From Sporobacter sp942492735 (lineage in GTDB: Bacteria > Bacillota > Clostridia > Oscillospirales > Oscillospiraceae), in contig OW818648.1 in assembly GCA_942492735.1 (NCBI GenBank), positions 3,224,001 to 3,288,000 of the forward strand: a DNA stretch of 64,000 nt, read 5' to 3'. The position numbers were made by a program, and so were the translations under genes. Below are positions 52,736-60,933 of this stretch, one piece after another. Position 1 is the first letter of the stretch. Every line of letters starts with the position of its first letter. A model generated the notes under the pieces. That model was not told where the DNA came from, searched no databases, and saw nothing but the letters and a program-made list of their open reading frames with translations.

Positions 52736-54496
52736 TCAATGTTTCTGGAGCAGCATGTATTTCCCGTTGCCGGTGTTATGTTCGTTCAGGTTGAACCGCG
52801 ATACCTCGTTGAAAAGCAGCTCCGCCTGACTTGACAGCTCCTGTGAGGCTGAGGCACTCTCCTCGGCTGTTGCTGAGTTCGATAGAACGACATTCGATAT
52901 CTGCGATATCCCGGCTTTCACCTCAGTCATGGCGCGCGCTTGAACGCTTGAGGAGATTGAAATATCGTTAAAAACCTTATTGACACTGATGACCTTGTCT
53001 GAAACATCAGTCAGCGCCGCCGCTGTGTTCTGTGCAATAGTGATGCCTTCGCGTACAGAGTTAATGGAGGAGCCGATCAAATCGGATGTCTTATTGGCGG
53101 CATCGGCACTCTTTGTGGCAAGGTTTTTAACCTCGGCCGCAACGACGGCGAAGCCCTTTCCGTATTGTCCGGCACGCGCCGCCTCAACGGCGGCGTTGAG
53201 GGCAAGAATATTTGTCTGGAAGGCGATATCGTCAATGAGCTTAATAACGGACTTAATACTGTTGGATGTTTCGCCGATCGTGTTCATCGCCTGCAGCATT
53301 GCCTCCATATACTGTGTACTCTCGTCGATTTTTGTCAGAGTGCCTTGCATACTTGATGCGGCTTCCTTGATATCGCGGACGTTCTTTTCCGTTTCGTCAG
53401 ACACCTTATCGATTGTGGCAGAGAGTTCCTCGACAGCACTGGCCTGCTCTGTGGAGCCGTATGCCAGCGTCTGCGCCCCTGAGGAGATCATCGCCGCGCC
53501 GCTGTTGACCTGTTCCGAGGCTGAGCGTATTGTCTCAAGCGTGCCGCCGAGTGATTCTGATATGCCAACGAATGCGTCCTTGACGGATTTAAATTGGCCT
53601 GCATAATCATGCCGGAGATTAATCCGCATATCACCGTCAGACATATCGACGAGTGTTTTCGTGATTTCCTCGATGTATCCCACATAGGAGTTGAGCTGCA
53701 AAAGTATCTGTCCAGTTGCACCGACCAGTTTTCCGATTTCATCCTTACTGATCCGTTTCTGGTCAATTGTCAGCGACAGTTCTCCCTTTGCGATACGTTC
53801 GCTGAGATTTGTGATATATTTGATGTTACCTCTTAAATACGTCACAATCAGCGTGGATAATATCAGAATAAACACGATCACGGCAGATATGACGATCACC
53901 GAGGTGGTAACGCTGTTTTGCACATCGGCGTGCAGCCGCGCCGATTCGCTTCCGGCATAAGCTTCCAAAAGCCCGGTCATTAAGTCAATATCGTCGCGGG
54001 CAAGCCCGAAATTCTCATTATGGACATTGATGTCTCCCGAACCCGTGGCGTTGTCGTATGATGTAAGCCAGTTGGAGAAATGCGTTTGAAAGCTCGCGAA
54101 GAGCTGCTCAAGCGTCACGGTTATGTCGGGCGTTGTAAACGATGTATAAAGAGCCGCATTGTCCTTTATATTATCAATCGCGCCTTTAATACGTTCCTGC
54201 ACCTGGTTCATATTCTCGTCGAAATCGGCGAGCAGCGCGTCTTTATCCGCAGCTGACAGGGCTATCGTCAGATACAGCTCTTTTTCAGCGACTACCGCCT
54301 GATAGAAGTCCCTATCGGCATTAATGATCGCTGCCGTACTGATATAAACCTCATCGTACAGCGTCGTTTTCGAACGGTTTTCAATATCACTGGTTTGTGA
54401 AATAAAAAGCAGCAGCAGACCTGTCAGCGCTATAACGGCAGGCAGAACAATCAGCCACAGTTTTAGCGATACACTCATATTTTTAACAATTGACAT
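52736..54496 (-). CDS. Methyl-accepting chemotaxis protein
   Basis: A 586-residue receptor. A membrane segment (about 11-31), a helical sensing domain of the four-helix type (about 35-190), a second membrane segment (about 195-217), a HAMP domain, and a signalling helix with the tip IDDIAFQTNILALNAAVEAARAG (split at about 390-412) can be seen. It would signal to CheA; no other che gene lies in the window. The start at 54496 has GAGGAG upstream; the longer frame to 54532 is rejected. Confidence 0.93.
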   Translation of the reverse strand: MSIVKNMSVSLKLWLIVLPAVIALTGLLLLFISQTSDIENRSKTTLYDEVYISTAAIINADRDFYQAVVAEKELYLTIALSAADKDALLADFDENMNQVQERIKGAIDNIKDNAALYTSFTTPDITVTLEQLFASFQTHFSNWLTSYDNATGSGDINVHNENFGLARDDIDLMTGLLEAYAGSESARLHADVQNSVTTSVIVISAVIVFILILSTLIVTYLRGNIKYITNLSERIAKGELSLTIDQKRISKDEIGKLVGATGQILLQLNSYVGYIEEITKTLVDMSDGDMRINLRHDYAGQFKSVKDAFVGISESLGGTLETIRSASEQVNSGAAMISSGAQTLAYGSTEQASAVEELSATIDKVSDETEKNVRDIKEAASSMQGTLTKIDESTQYMEAMLQAMNTIGETSNSIKSVIKLIDDIAFQTNILALNAAVEAARAGQYGKGFAVVAAEVKNLATKSADAANKTSDLIGSSINSVREGITIAQNTAAALTDVSDKVISVNKVFNDISISSSVQARAMTEVKAGISQISNVVLSNSATAEESASASQELSSQAELLFNEVSRFNLNEHNTGNGKYMLLQKH

Positions 54497-54632
54497 AAAG
54501 CTTCTCCTCAACAATTCGTTTGATATGGTCATTATAGTTATCCCATATTATTCTCATCGGATTATCATCAAATTCTATTTAGTACTGTTCTTCAATAAAC
54601 ACAATGAGATATCAGCATATCCAGCCAATTTT

Positions 54633-54760
54633 TCATTCCCGCGCTACTTGTCATTCCCGCGCTACTTGTCATTCCTGCGCTACTTGTCATTCCCGCGTAG
54701 GCGGGAATCCAGTCTCCCAGGCACGTAGATTCGCGCCTGCGCGGGAATGACAGCGCGGAC
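54633..54760. repeat. 18-base tandem repeat and GCGGGAATGAC inverted repeat
   Basis: TCATTCCCGCGCTACTTG occurs three times end to end (54633, 54651, 54669; the third with one change), then a TCATTCCCGCGTAGGCGGGA unit and an inverted CGCGGGAATGACAGCGCG copy (about 54738-54757). These are the same words as in 17644-17716. The whole gap 54497-54851 holds no gene; a frame through it encodes a repeat peptide only. Confidence 0.85.
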
Positions 54761-54790
54761 CATGCCGTTATCTTATTCGAATATGAGTGT

Positions 54791-54820
54791 AAAAAGGCTC
54801 CCGATTAAATCAGGAGCCTT
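54791..54820 (-). terminator. Terminator after the acetyltransferase gene
   Basis: AAGGCTCC (54794-54801) and GGAGCCTT (54813-54820) pair, and on the minus strand a TTTTT run follows. Confidence 0.8.
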
Positions 54821-54851
54821 CCCTTGTGTAATAATTCTTGCTTAATAATAT

Positions 54852-55652
54852 TTAGCTTTTCAAGGTAAAATCGACGACGATGCCGAAATGTTCCTTTAAA
54901 GCCCGCCGCAGCTTCTCATCTGTGTCGAGAAGCGTCTCCCGAACGGCACCGTCCGTGTGTACACGGAGCACATTATCATTTATGGCGGCGCTGCCGTTTT
55001 CACGCGAGATATTAACCATGCGCATTCTCTTAAAGTGGGAGTTTTTACTTTTCGACTGGTATTCGTTTGGCGCCAGAAAATCAATGTTATCGCACGGCCT
55101 GTCCGAGAACTTTAGGAGCTGTTCCCTGCCATCAGTTGTCAGCTTGTAGATAATGAAGTCGCCGTCCGGCGCTTTGTCGAATACAAAATCATTTTGGCCT
55201 GACGTCTGCGGATTTGTCTCATCCAGGCGGACTGCAGAATGCGGCGACGGTCCTCCGAAGCCGACATCGACGAAATAGCGCACACCATCAATTGTGACAA
55301 TGCCGGCACGGTGAGAAATGGGCATATATACTGTTGACATCCAGACTACGCGCACCATGACGGGGTAACAGTCATACCCAAGGCTTTTCAAAAGACTCAT
55401 GAACAGCGCGTTCAGTTCAAAACAATAACCGCCGCGACGGCAAATAACAATCTTTTCATATAGAGACGCGGTATCGAGCGCGACGTCCGTTTCGGCGTCA
55501 TAGACACTGAGATTTTCAAATGGAACGGTCATTTGATGGGCAAGAATCAAACGATTGAGTGTGTCAAGATCGGGTGCCGTGATATCGGATAGTCCAAGTC
55601 TCTCGAGGAACCGGGCTTGGTCCGGCAGCGGCGCGTAAAATTCTTCGAACAT
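54852..55652 (-). CDS. nat: Arylamine N-acetyltransferase
   Basis: A 266-residue enzyme that moves acetyl groups from acetyl-CoA to arylamines. The catalytic triad is visible: Cys in RRGGYCFELN, His in ISHRAGI and Asp in YFVDVGFGG. PFENLSV is another family mark. The ATG at 55652 has AAAGGAGG upstream; the frame to 55712 is rejected. Natural substrate unknown. Confidence 0.94.
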   Translation of the reverse strand: MFEEFYAPLPDQARFLERLGLSDITAPDLDTLNRLILAHQMTVPFENLSVYDAETDVALDTASLYEKIVICRRGGYCFELNALFMSLLKSLGYDCYPVMVRVVWMSTVYMPISHRAGIVTIDGVRYFVDVGFGGPSPHSAVRLDETNPQTSGQNDFVFDKAPDGDFIIYKLTTDGREQLLKFSDRPCDNIDFLAPNEYQSKSKNSHFKRMRMVNISRENGSAAINDNVLRVHTDGAVRETLLDTDEKLRRALKEHFGIVVDFTLKS

Positions 55653-55764
55653 AATGCCTCCTTTGTTTTTATTCAATATAATGCACGAGTTTTTGTTGAA
55701 AGTCAATCTCAAGGGTTGTATAATATTTTATAATACTTAAACTGCACGGAGGTGAGGTTCTGTT

Positions 55765-55986
55765 ATGCTGTTCAGCCCGAAGGTCACGCCGTCTTGTTCA
55801 TACTGCCGTCGCGGCACGAGCATTGGAAACGGAGAGGTCGCCTGCGTCCGGCGCGGTATTACGTCATTAAACGGTTCCTGCAAGCGGTTTATCTACGACC
55901 CGCTGAAACGCGAGCCGGAGATACCCCATTATTTAGCCAAGAACATTCTGCCGGAGGATGTCAGCGCGGAGGATTTTACAATTTAA
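55765..55986 (+). CDS. Small Cys-containing protein
   Basis: A 73-residue protein, with GGAGGTGAGG upstream of the ATG. It reads LFSPKVTPSCSYCRRG, then ACVRRGI and GSCKRFIYDPLKREPEIP. The CxxC pair and two more cysteines suggest a zinc site. I recall similar small proteins in many Clostridia with no known role. It is divergent from nat. Confidence 0.75.
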   Translation: MLFSPKVTPSCSYCRRGTSIGNGEVACVRRGITSLNGSCKRFIYDPLKREPEIPHYLAKNILPEDVSAEDFTI

Positions 55987-56013
55987 ACGCACCATACACG
56001 TCAAGCGCAAGCC

Positions 56014-56481
56014 TCATGTGGCCAATCTGACAACTCGACAATTAATGACGCCGTGTTCGATTTCGAGCACGGCGTATGTTTTTGCACCGAAAGCGATGCT
56101 CCCGGGGTTTATCATGTGTATTCCATCAACAACAGCATAATATGGGATGTGTGTATGGCCGTAAAGCAGAATGTCGGCGTTCCTTGATAAGCCGGCGTTC
56201 AGGACGGATGTGAGACTTGATTTGACGTTATACAAATGACCATGTGTCATGAAAATGCGTTTATTTTCAATGACGAATTCGTCACATTCAGGTTCTCTCG
56301 CCCGAAAATCGCAGTTGCCTCTGACGGCGCGCAGGTCAATTTGCGGGTATACGATGCGAACCTTGTCGCAGTCCTTTTCGTAATCCCCCAGGTGGAGTAT
56401 CAACTGCGGATTCTCATCAAAGACAGCGTCAACAAGCGCCTGCGTGTTCCCGTGCGAGTCGGACAAGACAATAATTTTCAT
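56014..56481 (-). CDS. YfcE/MJ0936-type metallophosphoesterase
   Basis: A 155-residue calcineurin-like phosphodiesterase. The metal motifs are SDSHGN, HLGDYEKD, VRGNCD, MTHGH and LYGHTHIP. Substrate unknown, but small phosphodiesters are usual. The ATG at 56481 has GGAGATG upstream; the frame to 56517 is rejected. It often lies after rdgB in Firmicutes, which is not in this window. Confidence 0.94.
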   Translation of the reverse strand: MKIIVLSDSHGNTQALVDAVFDENPQLILHLGDYEKDCDKVRIVYPQIDLRAVRGNCDFRAREPECDEFVIENKRIFMTHGHLYNVKSSLTSVLNAGLSRNADILLYGHTHIPYYAVVDGIHMINPGSIAFGAKTYAVLEIEHGVINCRVVRLAT

Positions 56482-56599
56482 ACACATCTCCGTAAAAGCA
56501 GCCCTCGATGTCACCACAATTCGTGGATTGAATATACTGATTTAGAGTACAAAATGACAATCTGCAGGTAAAAGTAAAATGAAAGGGTGATCATTTTAA

Positions 56600-56866
56600 A
56601 TGGCAATTGACTTGGATAAGGTCTCAAATGATTTTTTAAACACACCTGCCGGCGCGAAATTGTCCGGTAAAAAAGAGGAGCTTGGAAAACTGATCGATTC
56701 ACCGGAAGGCCAAAAAGTTAAAGACATGCTGAGCGGTGACGAGGCTAATGTCATGGCTGCTATTGAAAACGGTGATATGGCTGTGTTGAAAAAAACGCTT
56801 TCAAACATATTGAAGACGGAGGAAGGCTCGCGTCTGGCTGAACAGCTTCTCAAAATGATGAGCTGA
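56600..56866 (+). CDS. Small helical protein, first gene of an unknown operon
   Basis: An 88-residue, all-helical, charged protein (FLNTPAGAKLSGKKEELGKL). It has no membrane segment or signal. GGGTGATCA lies before the ATG. It is followed after 29 bases by a second small gene and then a third, in one direction; they probably form one transcript. I do not know the family; its helical repeats SPEGQKVKDML and TEEGSRLAEQLL look alike. Confidence 0.75.
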   Translation: MAIDLDKVSNDFLNTPAGAKLSGKKEELGKLIDSPEGQKVKDMLSGDEANVMAAIENGDMAVLKKTLSNILKTEEGSRLAEQLLKMMS

Positions 56867-56895
56867 ACGTTAAATATTTATAATGGAGGTGCAGC

Positions 56896-57285
56896 ATGAG
56901 CGAGCTAGAAGATAAACTTAATAAAATCCTGTCATCTCCTGCGGATATGGAAAAGATCATGGGTATTGCCCGCTCTCTTTCCGGCTCTCTCGGCTCGCAG
57001 GCTCATACGGAGGGTACGGCGGAAGGGCCGAAGGCCGCTCCCGATCTCTCGGCCATCACATCGTCATTAAAAGATATTGACCCGAAAATATTTAGATTAA
57101 TGACGCGTCTCGTCGGAGAATATTCTTCCGGTAAAAATGATAAGGCGGAGCTTCTGAATGCAATCAAGCCATACCTCAAGGAGGATCGCCGTATAAAAGT
57201 TGATAGGGCTGCCGAGATTGCAAAGCTCGCCAAGCTGGCAAAAGTCGCACTCGCCGAGTTTACCGGAGGTGACAAGGGTGTATAA
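56896..57285 (+). CDS. Helical protein, second gene of an unknown operon
   Basis: A 129-residue, mainly helical protein. The first half (SELEDKLNKILSSPADMEKIM) resembles the first gene of the operon in style; the second half (LLNAIKPYLKEDRR, VDRAAEIAKLAKLA) is basic. A TGGAGGTG site precedes the ATG. It overlaps the next gene by eight bases. Function unknown. Confidence 0.78.
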   Translation: MSELEDKLNKILSSPADMEKIMGIARSLSGSLGSQAHTEGTAEGPKAAPDLSAITSSLKDIDPKIFRLMTRLVGEYSSGKNDKAELLNAIKPYLKEDRRIKVDRAAEIAKLAKLAKVALAEFTGGDKGV

Positions 57286-57709
57286 CAAATACATCGGCAA
57301 TACCGGTAAATTTGTTCGCGTCGAGGATCATGCCCGAGTCAACGCGCATAACGCAGAGCGTTCGCTGGCTAAACCGCCACCGGCGGAGCATTCTATGCCG
57401 GAGCATTCTATGCCACAGCATTCTATACAGCAGCAGAGTGAGCCGCCGCGACCGCCGGAACGTGCGAAAAACAAGTCAATACTCGGCGGGCTCGGCGGCG
57501 GTTTAGGCAATCTTTTCGGCGGGCTTGGCGGCGGGCTTGGCGGCTTAACCGGCGGCTTTAAGGGTATGTTTGATCATATGCCGTTTGGCCTGGACCTCGG
57601 TGATATTATTCTTCTGCTTCTGCTGCTATTCTTTTTTATTGAAAGCGGAGACGAAGAATTCATCATCATTCTCGGTGTTATAGCCTATAGTATATTTAAG
57701 GAACGCTGA
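57278..57709 (+). CDS. Gly-rich protein with C-terminal membrane segment
   Basis: A 143-residue protein from a GTG at 57278 with GGAGGT seven bases upstream. The N-terminal part reads YNKYIGNTGKFVRVEDH. Next comes a short repeat of EHSMP-type units (15-base steps in the DNA), then a Gly-rich stretch (LGGGLGNLFGGLGG), and a hydrophobic C-terminus (DIILLLLLLFFFIES) that is likely one membrane segment. It ends the operon, overlapping the convergent gene by 14 bases. Function unknown. Confidence 0.75.
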   Translation: MYNKYIGNTGKFVRVEDHARVNAHNAERSLAKPPPAEHSMPEHSMPQHSIQQQSEPPRPPERAKNKSILGGLGGGLGNLFGGLGGGLGGLTGGFKGMFDHMPFGLDLGDIILLLLLLFFFIESGDEEFIIILGVIAYSIFKER

Positions 57710-58454
57710 GGGCGCTTTTCCCGTCAGGCAGGTCAAATACAGACGATACAGGCTCTTCGGCATTATAGCCGGATGACGTCATCGAATAAATCAGCGTACT
57801 TCCATCATATTGCTGAGCGCCTAAAAGCAGCCCGGTTTTGACCGATATATAGCATTTTGTCGTGTAGTGCAGCAAGGCGGAAACATATTGGACATAAATG
57901 CATTTCTCGCCGCTATATTCCACATAATCGGCAGCCGTGATGCTGCTTTTATCAATCACCAGGACATCTTCGTATGATAATATCTTCTGATATTCATCCG
58001 GAGATTTTTTTTCATCCGCAGATAAATTAATTGGACGACTATAAGATGTTTTATCGCCGTCAAACCAGATATAAAGCTTGCCGTCAGCGATGATGATTTT
58101 CTTCTTTGTCTGACCGAACGATATTTCTAAGGCTGTATTTGCGCCAGTGACGGCTGCTGCGATATCATAAACAGCGTATTCGTCTTCTATTTTGATAGTA
58201 CGGGTATAATACGGCGGTCTTTTCAGTGATGCGATGACGTCCTGAACATTATCGGTTGTTATTTTAACTTGGTCAAGCTCGTTATTATCCGAGACGCCGA
58301 TTCCGTCCGTGACGCTGTCCGACGCACTTATTATGGGCAGATTAACGTCCAGTATTTCCTTCGAAAACCTGTTGACGAGCACACTGACACCAATAACAAG
58401 CGCAATAAGAATAATGCCGGTTAAGGATATCAAACGTACCCTCTTAGAACTCAT
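57696..58454 (-). CDS. Membrane-anchored extracellular protein of unknown function
   Basis: A 252-residue protein. One membrane anchor (about 9-27, LTGIILIALVIGVSVLV) is followed by a soluble beta-rich domain, likely outside the cell. It recalls lipoprotein-like domains that bind lipid or polymer (YYTRTIKIEDEYAVYDIAAA, then CYISVKTGLLLGAQ). The ATG at 58454 has GGAGGACAGG upstream and overlaps the end of the transferase gene by 11 bases, so they are co-translated. The frame to 58736 is a shadow. Confidence 0.78.
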   Translation of the reverse strand: MSSKRVRLISLTGIILIALVIGVSVLVNRFSKEILDVNLPIISASDSVTDGIGVSDNNELDQVKITTDNVQDVIASLKRPPYYTRTIKIEDEYAVYDIAAAVTGANTALEISFGQTKKKIIIADGKLYIWFDGDKTSYSRPINLSADEKKSPDEYQKILSYEDVLVIDKSSITAADYVEYSGEKCIYVQYVSALLHYTTKCYISVKTGLLLGAQQYDGSTLIYSMTSSGYNAEEPVSSVFDLPDGKSALSVP

Positions 58455-59724
58455 TCCTGTCCTCCCCGTCGGATGCCGGCTTGTCGGTATACTGACTGTC
58501 ATCGTCCTGGTTGTCGGTATCTGCTCCACCGGGGTCAGGCACACCGTCATTAAATGCGTCGGCATTATATGCGTCGGCGTCAGACGCGTCCTTATCTGTC
58601 GCTCCCGAGATGACGCCGTCTTCTTTTTCCTGTTGTTCTTCACCCTGCTCAGAACCAAGCTGAGACAAATCGGAACTGTTTTCCGATTCGCGCCCTTTAC
58701 CCTTGACGACGAACACAACAATGACCGCGGCAACAAAAAAAGCAGCCAGTAAAATCAACGCTTTAATCTCGCCGTTTGTCGTGATAACGACTGCCGATAA
58801 GCCAAGAATGCCGCTGATAGCATACGCTATTGCGACGGCCTGTTTCTGGCTGAAGCCCATATCGATGAGGCGGTGATGGAAATGCCCTCTGTCGGGAGAC
58901 ATCGGGTTTTTACCACTAAGAATACGGCGCAAGAAAGCAAACGCCGTGTCAAAAAGCGGCAGGCCGACAACAAGAAACGGCACAGCAAACGAAATAACGG
59001 CATAAAACTTAAACAGTCCGATAATCGATATGGTCGCCAGCACATAGCCGAGCAGCAGCGCACCGGTATCACCCATGAATATTTTTGCCGGATTGCGGTT
59101 ATATGGCAGAAACCCAATGCACGAACCGGCGAGCGCCGCCATAATGATCGCGACATTGCCGTCCGAGACAATGATTGCGATGATCAGCATCGTGAAGGAG
59201 GATATGGTTGAAACGCCGGCGGCCAAACCATCGAGTCCGTCGATGAGATTGACAGAGTTCGTAATGGCGACGATCCAAAGAACCGTGATTGGGATTGACC
59301 AATACCCAAATACCAGATATTCAGAGGCGCTCCAGATGAACGGGTTGGTGATAACTTCGGCGACGACACCGTGGAAGACAGCAATAAGTGCCGCCAGAAT
59401 CTGAACAACGAATTTAACAAGCGCAGGCAGCGGCACAATATCGTCGATAACACCGACGATAACAATAACGACGGAGCCGAGCAGGATACCCTGCACCTCC
59501 ATGCTGATTTCAGCAAACAGCACAACGCTCAGGAGAAAGCCCAGAAAGATCGCAAGGCCGCCAAGGCGCGGAATCGGATGCGTATGCATCCTGCGACCGT
59601 CTTTCGGAACGTCTACCGCTCCGACGCGCTGCGCAAAGGATTTAACAATCGGCGTCGCCGCAAAACTGATGATAAAAGCTGCGACGATTGCTAGTCCTAC
59701 ATGTAAAAAAAGCTCTTTCTCCAT
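58444..59724 (-). CDS. tagO: WecA/TagO-type undecaprenyl-phosphate sugar-1-phosphate transferase with acidic tail
   Basis: A 426-residue membrane enzyme. It has about eleven membrane segments, with TPIVKSFAQRVGAVDVP near the start, IVGVIDDIVPLP, NSVNLIDGLDGLAAG and RGHFHHRLIDMGFS. The family starts teichoic-acid or other wall polymers by moving GlcNAc-1-phosphate to undecaprenyl phosphate. The last 85 residues are an acidic, Asp-, Ala- and Gly-rich tail with no known role. It lies in an operon with the gene at 57696. Confidence 0.93.
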   Translation of the reverse strand: MEKELFLHVGLAIVAAFIISFAATPIVKSFAQRVGAVDVPKDGRRMHTHPIPRLGGLAIFLGFLLSVVLFAEISMEVQGILLGSVVIVIVGVIDDIVPLPALVKFVVQILAALIAVFHGVVAEVITNPFIWSASEYLVFGYWSIPITVLWIVAITNSVNLIDGLDGLAAGVSTISSFTMLIIAIIVSDGNVAIIMAALAGSCIGFLPYNRNPAKIFMGDTGALLLGYVLATISIIGLFKFYAVISFAVPFLVVGLPLFDTAFAFLRRILSGKNPMSPDRGHFHHRLIDMGFSQKQAVAIAYAISGILGLSAVVITTNGEIKALILLAAFFVAAVIVVFVVKGKGRESENSSDLSQLGSEQGEEQQEKEDGVISGATDKDASDADAYNADAFNDGVPDPGGADTDNQDDDSQYTDKPASDGEDRNEF

Positions 59725-59811
59725 AGTCGCTCCAATCGGTGTATCACGTGATCGCTGTGATATGATCCACCATCCGCCGTTTCGGCCGGCGTCATGCCGA
59801 TTCTCTGTGGG

Positions 59812-60813
59812 TTATCCTTTTTGGACGAAGCCGATTTTCTTATATACCTTGCGGAGTGTTTTGTTTGCGGTGTAAGAAGCTCTTTCGGCTCCTTCTGTAT
59901 AAACTTTCTCGAGATATGCTTTGTCGGACAGGAGGCGTGTGGCTTCCTCCCGGACAGGGCGCAGCAACTCGACAACGGCTTCGCCGACGGCTTTCTTGAA
60001 ATCGCCGTAGCCTTTGCCGTCAAATTCACTTTCAGTCTCTTTCAGGCTTTTTCCGGTTGCGACGGCGTAAATCTGCATAAGGTTTGATACACCGGGCTTT
60101 TCTTTGACGCTATAGCATACCCTTGTGTCGCTGTCGGTGACGGCGCGTTTGAAGGCGCGCATGATGTCCTCCGGTTTATCCATAAGGCTGATGCAGCCGC
60201 CAGTGTCCTGCTCTGATTTGGACATCTTGCTCGTCGGGTCCTGCAGGCTCATGATCCGCGCGCCGACTTTCGGTATAAAAGGCTCGGGCAGCTTGAAAAC
60301 ATCTCCGTATATGCCGTTGAAGCGGCCCGCGATGTCACGCGTCAGCTCAACATGCTGCTTTTGGTCGTCGCCGACCGGCACCAAGTCTGCCTGATAGATG
60401 AGGATATCGGCGGCCATCAGCGCCGGGTATGTAAACAGACCCGCGTTGATATTCTCGGCGTTTTTCGCTGATTTGTCCTTGAACTGTGTCATGCGCGACA
60501 GCTCACCGTACATGGTATAGCACTCGAGCACCCAAGCGAGCTCCGCGTGCGCGGGCACCTGGCTCTGAATGAAGATGACGTTCTTTTCGGGGTCAAGACC
60601 GCAGGCGATATACTGCGCGATCTGCTCGAGTGTCGTGCGGCGCAGCGTGGCAGGGTCTTGCCTCACGGTGATGGCATGCATGTCGGCCATCATATAATAA
60701 CAGTTATATGTCTCAGAGAGCTCGACCCAGTTTTTAATCGCGCCGATATAAGAGCCAAGCGTCAGTGATCCGCTGGGCTTGATGCCGGAAAGAATGATCT
60801 TTTTTTCGTCCAT
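59812..60813 (-). CDS. trpS: Tryptophan-tRNA ligase
   Basis: A 333-residue class I synthetase. The HIGH-like motif is SGSLTLGSYIGA and the KMSKS motif is SKMSKSEQD; MADMHAITVRQ and VPVGDDQKQHVELTRD are typical. Length is normal. AAGGAT lies 10 bases before the ATG. No T-box leader can be fitted in the short gap upstream. Confidence 0.97.
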   Translation of the reverse strand: MDEKKIILSGIKPSGSLTLGSYIGAIKNWVELSETYNCYYMMADMHAITVRQDPATLRRTTLEQIAQYIACGLDPEKNVIFIQSQVPAHAELAWVLECYTMYGELSRMTQFKDKSAKNAENINAGLFTYPALMAADILIYQADLVPVGDDQKQHVELTRDIAGRFNGIYGDVFKLPEPFIPKVGARIMSLQDPTSKMSKSEQDTGGCISLMDKPEDIMRAFKRAVTDSDTRVCYSVKEKPGVSNLMQIYAVATGKSLKETESEFDGKGYGDFKKAVGEAVVELLRPVREEATRLLSDKAYLEKVYTEGAERASYTANKTLRKVYKKIGFVQKG

Positions 60814-60851
60814 AATGTCAAATCCTTATCGATGATTTATAGTGGAACGGC

Positions 60852-60916
60852 GGGCGATTCATGAATCGCCCCTACGAAGCGCGCAATTCGTTGTAGGGGC
60901 GATTCACGAATCGCCC
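60852..60916. repeat. Paired palindromic repeat, outward facing
   Basis: GGGCGATTCATGAATCGCCC with CTAC at the left (60852-60875) and the inverted GTAGGGGCGATTCACGAATC (to 60916) at the right. It has the same two halves as 20448-20530 but in the opposite order, which points to the single palindrome as the unit. It fills the gap upstream of trpS. Confidence 0.85.
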
Positions 60917-60933
60917 TGAAATATGTCAGGTAT

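Noticed and set aside
54525..54728. A frame giving a repeated SFPRYL peptide
   Set aside because: It is only the 18-base repeat in translation; no start site and no relative known.
58455..58736. Upstream extension of the anchored-protein gene at 57696
   Set aside because: It is a shifted reading of the acidic tail of the transferase gene.
60814..60933. T-box leader in front of trpS
   Set aside because: The gap is too short and is filled by the palindromic repeat.
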